Shown here piece by piece: positions 59,339-64,000 of a DNA stretch of 64,000 nucleotides. Source of the DNA: Falsiphaeobacter marinintestinus (GTDB lineage Bacteria; Pseudomonadota; Alphaproteobacteria; Rhodobacterales; Rhodobacteraceae); NCBI RefSeq assembly GCF_007923355.1, contig NZ_VOGO01000005.1, positions 124,001 through 188,000 of the forward strand, written 5' to 3'. Every line of letters begins with the position of its first letter. Positions within the stretch are counted from its first letter, which is position 1. Both the position numbers and the translations under genes were made by a program. The notes beneath the pieces were generated by a model. It made no database searches, had not been told where the DNA came from, and was given only the letters and a program-made list of their open reading frames with translations.

Positions 59339-60193
59339 ATGGGAGAAATCGTCCTCGCTGCAAAAATGACCCATGTTCCGACGATGTTGATGTCGGAACA
59401 GGACGGCCCGGTCAAAGGCAAACGCCAGCCCGCCATCGACGGCCACCGTGAAATCGCACGGCGCGCCAAGGCACTTGGTGCCACAACCGCGGTCATCTGC
59501 GACACCCACTGGGTGATCAACGCCGGGTTCCACATCAATGCCAACAAGCGGTTCGAGGGGTTGTTCACCTCCAACGAATTCCCACAGTTCATTCAGGATC
59601 TGCCCTATGCCTACGATGGCAACCCCGAATTAGGCGACGCGATTGCCAAAGCCGCATCCGACAAGGGTGCCTACACCTTGTGCCACCATCTGGACAGTCT
59701 TGAACTGGAATACGGAACGCTTGTTCCGATGCGGTTCATGAGCCGCGAGCACGACATGAAAGTGGTGTCCGTGGCCGCATGGGCCACGGTGCATGACCAC
59801 GACGAAAGCCGTATCGTTGGCGAAGCCATCCGCGAGGCTGTCGAACTGAGTGACGAGAAAGTCCTGCTGGTTGCCAGTGGCAGCTTAAGCCACAAGATCT
59901 GGGCCAATAAGGACTATGCCGCCAACAACGGCACCTTTACAATTTCATCCGAGTTCAACCGTCAGGTCGATTTGCATGTGCTTGAGATGTGGAAGAACGG
60001 CGACCATGCCACCTTCCTCAAGATGCTGGGCGAATATGCCGGACATTGTTGTGGCGAAGGGTCAATGCATGACACCGCCATGCTGTATGGTGCCCTGGGA
60101 TGGGACACATACGATGCAAAATGCGAGGTTATGACCGAGTATTTCCCAAGTTCCGGCACCGGTCAGACCAACGTGATCTTCCCGGTCCAGTAA
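59339..60193 (+). CDS. hpaD: 3,4-dihydroxyphenylacetate 2,3-dioxygenase, LigB (type II) family
   Basis: A 284-residue ring-cleaving dioxygenase of the LigB/class III extradiol family, as in E. coli HpaD. THVPTMLMSEQDGPVKGKRQPAIDGHREI (from residue 11) carries the first metal His12; CDTHWVINAGFH (about 54-65) carries others, and HHLDSLELEYGTLVPMRFM the Glu/His further on. The next gene encodes a second, unrelated enzyme with the same expected reaction. AGGAGG precedes the ATG. Confidence 0.9.
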   Translation: MGEIVLAAKMTHVPTMLMSEQDGPVKGKRQPAIDGHREIARRAKALGATTAVICDTHWVINAGFHINANKRFEGLFTSNEFPQFIQDLPYAYDGNPELGDAIAKAASDKGAYTLCHHLDSLELEYGTLVPMRFMSREHDMKVVSVAAWATVHDHDESRIVGEAIREAVELSDEKVLLVASGSLSHKIWANKDYAANNGTFTISSEFNRQVDLHVLEMWKNGDHATFLKMLGEYAGHCCGEGSMHDTAMLYGALGWDTYDAKCEVMTEYFPSSGTGQTNVIFPVQ

Positions 60194-60205
60194 ACAGGAG
60201 CCCCC

Positions 60206-61186
60206 ATGCCCATTCCCGCCCCAAACCTGTACCCGCCCTTCAACATCGTTCGGCTCAGCCACGTCGAATACTGCGTAACCGATCTGTCCGCCTCGCGGGC
60301 GTTCTATGTTGATACGTTGGGCCTGCAAGTCACCGACGAAGACGATATCCGGATCTACCTTCGGGCCATGGAAGAGCGCGGCCACCATTGCATTTGTCTG
60401 GTTCAGGCCGACAAGGCCGAGGTTGGCGCTTTGGGGTTCAAGCTGTTCGATGACAGCGACCTCGACGCCGCCGCGAGATTTTTCGACGAAAAATCTTTGC
60501 CCGTCGAATGGGTGGAACGCCCTTTCATGGGGCGCGCCTTTCGCACCCGCGACCCATGGGGCATCCCGCTGGAATTTTACGTCAAGATGGATCGACTCCC
60601 GCCCATCCACCAGAAATACAAACTGTATAACGGTGTGAAACCGCTCCGCATCGACCATTTCAACATGTTCTCTGCCGATGTGGATGCCAGCGTCGCGTTT
60701 TATAACGAAATCGGGTTCCGTGTCACTGAATACACTGAAGATGACGAAAGCGGTAAGGTCTGGGCCGCTTGGATGCACCGTAAGGGCGGCGTGCACGACG
60801 TGGCCTTTACCAATGGCACCGGCCCGCGATTGCATCACAGTGCCTTCTGGGTGCCCACGCCGCTCAACATCATTGACCTGTGCGACCTGATGGCAACCAC
60901 CGGCTATGTCACCAACATCGAACGCGGCCCCGGGCGTCACGGGATATCGAACGCGTTTTTCCTTTATGTACGGGACCCCGACGGCCACCGGATCGAGATC
61001 TACTGCTCGGACTATCAAACCGTTGATCCCGATCTTGAACCGATCCGCTGGGCCTTGGATGACCCGCAACGCCAAACCCTCTGGGGCGCCCCTGCCCCGC
61101 GCAGTTGGTTCGAAGAAGGATCCACTTTTGAGGGCGCTGACACCACTGAAAGCAAGATGACGGCGCAGCCGATCATCGCGCCCTGA
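60206..61186 (+). CDS. 3,4-dihydroxyphenylacetate 2,3-dioxygenase, VOC (type I) family
   Basis: A 326-residue extradiol dioxygenase of the VOC fold, like the homoprotocatechuate 2,3-dioxygenases of Brevibacterium and Arthrobacter. Metal ligands His151 (RIDHFNMF), His211 (LHHSAFWV) and Glu264 (GHRIEIY) all fit. LSHVEYCVTDLSASRAFYVDTLGLQV (residues 18-43) begins the first half. C-terminal tail SWFEEGSTFEGA is typical. Twelve bases after hpaD. Residues 91-97 are encoded by copy 3 of the 21-bp palindrome. Confidence 0.92.
   Translation: MPIPAPNLYPPFNIVRLSHVEYCVTDLSASRAFYVDTLGLQVTDEDDIRIYLRAMEERGHHCICLVQADKAEVGALGFKLFDDSDLDAAARFFDEKSLPVEWVERPFMGRAFRTRDPWGIPLEFYVKMDRLPPIHQKYKLYNGVKPLRIDHFNMFSADVDASVAFYNEIGFRVTEYTEDDESGKVWAAWMHRKGGVHDVAFTNGTGPRLHHSAFWVPTPLNIIDLCDLMATTGYVTNIERGPGRHGISNAFFLYVRDPDGHRIEIYCSDYQTVDPDLEPIRWALDDPQRQTLWGAPAPRSWFEEGSTFEGADTTESKMTAQPIIAP
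60476..60496. repeat. 21-bp palindromic repeat, copy 3, inside a coding gene
   Basis: AGATTTTTCG-A-CGAAAAATCT, identical to copy 1, located within the VOC dioxygenase gene where it encodes RFFDEKS. Reading frame intact. Confidence 0.8.
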
Positions 61187-61208
61187 CCCCCTCGAAAGGA
61201 CAGGTCAC

Positions 61209-62618
61209 ATGAACTGGGATGAATTCGCCCCTTGGGGTCGCCGCGTCGCCGACTGGGCGCAGGACTATCACAAAACTGTCGGCGATCGCCCTGTGCGCGC
61301 GCAGACAAAACCGGGTGAGGTTCTGAACGCCCTTCCGGCCACCCCACCGGAATCCCCCGAAGATATGGAACAAGTGTTTCAGGACTTCGAAGAGATCGTG
61401 ATGCCCGGCATCACCCATTGGCAACACCCGCGCTTCTTTGCGTATTTCAACTCGAACGCTGCCGCCCCATCGGTTCTGGCCGAATTCCTTGTCTCGGCGA
61501 TCTCGCCGCAATGCATGTTGTGGCAAACCTCGCCCGCAGCGACCGAGATGGAAACCCGGATGATGGACTGGCTGCGCCAATCGCTTGGCCTGCCCGACCC
61601 CTTCGCAGGCGTCATTCAGGACAGTGCGTCATCCGCGACCCTGGCCGCCGTTCTGACGATGCGGGAAAAAGCGCTGAACTGGACCGGAAACACCCAGGGC
61701 CTGCCCGGACAAACCCCGCTACGCATCTATGCCTCGTCCGAGGTGCACACCTCGATCGATCGGGCGATCTGGATTTCCGGCATCGGACAGGACAACCTTA
61801 TCCGCATACCGATCAAAGGCGACTGGCGCGGCATGGATCCGCAAGCTCTGGACGCTGCGATTGAGGCTGACATCGCCGCAGGCCTGACTCCGGCTGGCGT
61901 GATCCTGTGTGTGGGCGGCACCGGCACCGGTGCCACAGATCCGGTGGCCGAATGCCTGGCCGTCGCAAAGAAACACGGGCTTTACACCCATGTCGACGCC
62001 GCGTGGGCTGGCAGCGCGATGATCTGCCCCGAGATGCGGCATTACTGGGAAGGTGTGGAAGAGGCTGACAGCATTGTCTTCAATCCGCACAAATGGCTGG
62101 GCGCCCAGTTCGATTGTTCTGCACATTTCCTGAAAAACCCCGACGATCTGGTCAAAACGCTCGCGATCAGCCCGGAATACCTCAAAACCCATGGTGCCGA
62201 AGGCATCATCAACTATTCCGAATGGTCGATCCCGCTGGGCCGCCGCTTTCGCGCGCTGAAATTGTGGTTCCTGATCCGGGCCTATGGGCTGGAAGGGTTG
62301 CGCGAACGCCTGCGCAACCATGTCAAATGGTCCAACCAACTGCATGAAAAGCTGGCCGCGCACCCCGATATCGAGATTGTCACGCCACCAATGTGGTCGC
62401 TGTTTACCTTCCGGTACCTGCGCGAAGGCACGGATCTGGATGATCTCAACCTGCGTCTGGTCAACGCAATCAACGATGACGGGCGGATTTATCTCACCCA
62501 GACCCGCGTCGACGGGCAGCTGGTCATCCGCTTTCAGGCGGGGCAGTTTGAAACCACCGAACAGGATGTCATGATGTCCTATGACGTGATCACCGAAATC
62601 GCAGAAGGACTGACCTGA
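61209..62618 (+). CDS. Aromatic L-amino acid decarboxylase-like PLP enzyme
   Basis: A 469-residue group II PLP decarboxylase. MPGITHWQHPRFFAYF (65-80) is the aromatic-decarboxylase hallmark, SEVHTSIDRA (177-186) has the stacking His180, HVDAAWAG (261-268) has Asp263, and NPHKWLG (292-298) has the PLP Lys295. Enzymes of this kind act on DOPA, tyrosine, tryptophan or related acids. Inside an hpa operon it could make dopamine or tyramine that is oxidised to (di)hydroxyphenylacetate; that is inference. Could be named DdcA-like. Its stop overlaps the start of hpaG by 1 base. Confidence 0.88.
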   Translation: MNWDEFAPWGRRVADWAQDYHKTVGDRPVRAQTKPGEVLNALPATPPESPEDMEQVFQDFEEIVMPGITHWQHPRFFAYFNSNAAAPSVLAEFLVSAISPQCMLWQTSPAATEMETRMMDWLRQSLGLPDPFAGVIQDSASSATLAAVLTMREKALNWTGNTQGLPGQTPLRIYASSEVHTSIDRAIWISGIGQDNLIRIPIKGDWRGMDPQALDAAIEADIAAGLTPAGVILCVGGTGTGATDPVAECLAVAKKHGLYTHVDAAWAGSAMICPEMRHYWEGVEEADSIVFNPHKWLGAQFDCSAHFLKNPDDLVKTLAISPEYLKTHGAEGIINYSEWSIPLGRRFRALKLWFLIRAYGLEGLRERLRNHVKWSNQLHEKLAAHPDIEIVTPPMWSLFTFRYLREGTDLDDLNLRLVNAINDDGRIYLTQTRVDGQLVIRFQAGQFETTEQDVMMSYDVITEIAEGLT

Positions 62619-63478
62619 TGACCCGTATTGCAACCTACTCTGCCGGTGGTGAAACCTTTTTTGGTGCGGTGACAGACGAAGGCATGATCGCCCTGTCGCC
62701 CGCGTTTCCCCAATGGCCCACCCTTCGCGAAGTCATCGAGGCGGGTGCGCTGTATGATCTTGCGGTTGCCGCCGAAGGCAAACCGGTCACCCACCCAACC
62801 GGCACATTTCAGTATGAAATCCCGATCCCCGGCCCGGAAAAGATCATTTGTGTGGGAGTCAATTTCCCCGACCGCAACGCCGAATACAAAGACGGACAGG
62901 ACGCGCCGCCCAACATGTCCCTGTTCATCCGGTTCCCGCGGTCGTTCACCGGGCATGACCGCCCGCTGATCCGGCCCCCGGAAACTCCACAACTGGATTA
63001 CGAGGGCGAAATTGCCATCGTCATCGGCAAAGGCGGGCGGCGCATATCGCAGGACAAGGCCTATGACCACATCGCCGCCGTGACGCTGTGCAACGAAGGC
63101 ACTCTGCGCGACTGGGTGCGCCATGCCAAGTTCAATGTGACGCAAGGCAAGAACTGGGACAGTTCGGGCGCAATTGGCCCGTGGCTGGTTCCTTTCACCT
63201 CGCCCGCGCAACTGGACGATGTGCGCCTGACCACGAAGGTGAACGGGGAACTACGGCAAGATGATCGCACCGGGCGGATGTTGTTCCCGATCCGGCGGCA
63301 GATCGAATACATCTCGACCTTTACGACGCTTGTTCCTGGCGACATCATTGTGACAGGCACTCCAACCGGCGCAGGCGCGCGCTTTGATCCGCCCCGGTTT
63401 TTGGTGCCCGGCGACGTCATCGAGGTCGAAGCGACCGGCATCGGCAAGCTTGTCAACACGGTGAAGGACGAAACATGA
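62618..63478 (+). CDS. hpaG: HpaG-type decarboxylase/isomerase (FAH family)
   Basis: A 286-residue fumarylacetoacetate-hydrolase-fold enzyme. KIICVGVNFPDRNAEYKDGQDAPPNMSLFIRFP (about 77-109), LDYEGEIAIVIGKGGRRIS (about 124-142) with the metal Glu residues, and DIIVTGTPTGAGARFDPPRFLVPGDVIEVE (about 245-274) fit the catalytic family used in the hpa pathway to decarboxylate 5-oxopent-3-ene-1,2,5-tricarboxylate and isomerise the product. Single domain, unlike the duplicated E. coli HpaG. Overlaps hpaH by 4 bases. Confidence 0.88.
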   Translation: MTRIATYSAGGETFFGAVTDEGMIALSPAFPQWPTLREVIEAGALYDLAVAAEGKPVTHPTGTFQYEIPIPGPEKIICVGVNFPDRNAEYKDGQDAPPNMSLFIRFPRSFTGHDRPLIRPPETPQLDYEGEIAIVIGKGGRRISQDKAYDHIAAVTLCNEGTLRDWVRHAKFNVTQGKNWDSSGAIGPWLVPFTSPAQLDDVRLTTKVNGELRQDDRTGRMLFPIRRQIEYISTFTTLVPGDIIVTGTPTGAGARFDPPRFLVPGDVIEVEATGIGKLVNTVKDET

Positions 63479-64000
63479 CACCCGATCAGATCACCGAGGC
63501 CGCTGAAGCGCTGTATCAGGCCGACATGAACGGGACACAAACCGGTCTTTTGTCTCTGAAATATCCCGGCATGACGATGGCTGACGCCTATGCCGTTCAG
63601 GCCGCTCTGGTCGAACGCAAAAAGACGGCAGGGCGGCACAAGATCGGCTGGAAGATCGGCCTGACCAGCCGTGCCATGCAGGACGCGCTTAAGATCGATA
63701 CGCCTGACAGCGGCGTTTTACTTGACGACATGGCCTTTCCAAACGGCTCGAAGATCCCTGCGGGCCGGTTCATCCAGCCCCGGGTCGAGGCCGAGATTGC
63801 GTTTGTCATGAAGGCCCCGTTGGCCGGCGCACACTGCACCCGCGATGACGTCCTGGCCGCCACAGACTATGTCGCGCCCTCACTGGAAATCCTCGATACC
63901 CGCATTCTGCGCGCCGACCCTGACACGGGCAAGGCCCGGATTATCACCGATACGATCAGCGACAACGCCGCCAATGCCGGTGTCGTTCTGGGGGATGGGA
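63475..64000 (+). CDS. hpaH: 2-oxo-hepta-3-ene-1,7-dioate hydratase (partial, runs off the window)
   Basis: First 175 codons of an HpaH-type hydratase, cut by the window edge. [20 protein letters not shown], then [39 protein letters not shown], and [14 protein letters not shown] and [11 protein letters not shown] with metal-binding acids. It adds water to the 2-oxo-heptenedioate formed after HpaG. Overlaps the hpaG stop by 4 bases (ATGA). Next steps (HpaI aldolase) are expected beyond the window. Confidence 0.88.
   Translation, partial: MTPDQITEAAEALYQADMNGTQTGLLSLKYPGMTMADAYAVQAALVERKKTAGRHKIGWKIGLTSRAMQDALKIDTPDSGVLLDDMAFPNGSKIPAGRFIQPRVEAEIAFVMKAPLAGAHCTRDDVLAATDYVAPSLEILDTRILRADPDTGKARIITDTISDNAANAGVVLGDG

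Noticed and set aside
61719-62633. 304-codon minus-strand frame opposite the PLP decarboxylase
   Set aside because: Shadow of a well-supported gene.
1-64000. tRNA/rRNA genes, CRISPR arrays, insertion sequences or prophage
   Set aside because: No T-loop GGTTCGA patterns in gaps, no regular spaced repeats, and no transposase or phage protein among the frames.

Overview
The window looks like a chromosomal segment of a marine alphaproteobacterium of the Rhodobacterales (Roseobacter group). Supporting signs are the GC-rich codon use, the F0 operon order atpI-atpB-atpE-atpF'-atpF with two b-type subunits, a MipZ division-site ATPase, peptide deformylase paralogues in tandem beside fmt, an Anbu proteasome-like operon, and the FnrL- and SqrR-like operator sequences. 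Nearly all of it is tightly packed coding sequence. No gap between genes exceeds about 250 bases. I see no tRNA or rRNA gene, CRISPR array, insertion sequence or prophage. The genus cannot be fixed from the sequence alone.

Layout: 0-4.2 kb holds a TRIC-type channel, two GlsB/YeaQ-like membrane proteins, and a minus-strand N-formylmethionine cluster (def, def, a degenerate def-like gene, a MaoC-like hydratase, fmt). 4.3-9.1 kb holds a PatB-type C-S lyase, an RTX-type calcium-binding gene cut by one in-frame stop codon, a glutathionyl-hydroquinone reductase-like protein and a degenerate stand-alone receiver domain. 9.3-12.4 kb has cobC-cobD (cobalamin) and an MltB-type lytic transglycosylase. 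12.4-17.6 kb has smc, a HupE/UreJ protein, a GFA-domain protein and a lipoprotein. 17.6-19.8 kb has a multi-pass membrane protein behind an FNR box and two SqrR-type boxes, then an FCD-type GntR regulator behind a 10-bp inverted repeat. 19.9-22.5 kb is the F0 ATP synthase operon. 22.7-29.1 kb holds mixed regulators, transporters and small enzymes.

29.3-40.3 kb is the translation region: ffh, four tandem GNAT acetyltransferases, chorismate mutase, rpsP, rimM, trmD, rplS and rpmE. Accessory genes are interleaved: a membrane protein, a sulfotransferase-like P-loop protein, an RNA methyltransferase, and a flavodoxin-fold oxidoreductase with a divergent TetR regulator over three identical-type operators. 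40.4-42.4 kb has mipZ and a class III nucleotide cyclase.

42.5-50 kb is a homogentisate (tyrosine/phenylalanine) cluster: a MarR regulator, hmgA, fahA, an MBL-fold protein, a flavoprotein monooxygenase with a small DUF2783-like partner, a VOC protein and maiA. The flavoprotein plus small partner resemble a two-component 3-hydroxyphenylacetate 6-hydroxylase that would feed homogentisate. 50-56.7 kb has a second sulfotransferase-like gene, a secreted cyclase-family hydrolase, and the Anbu operon (Anbu, transglutaminase-like, alpha-E, ATP-grasp). 56.8-64 kb is a homoprotocatechuate meta-cleavage operon (hpaR divergent from hpaF, hpaE, hpaD, a second unrelated extradiol dioxygenase, an aromatic amino acid decarboxylase-like gene, hpaG and a truncated hpaH). 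Homogentisate and homoprotocatechuate routes, the two central pathways for hydroxyphenylacetates, thus lie within about 14 kb of each other.
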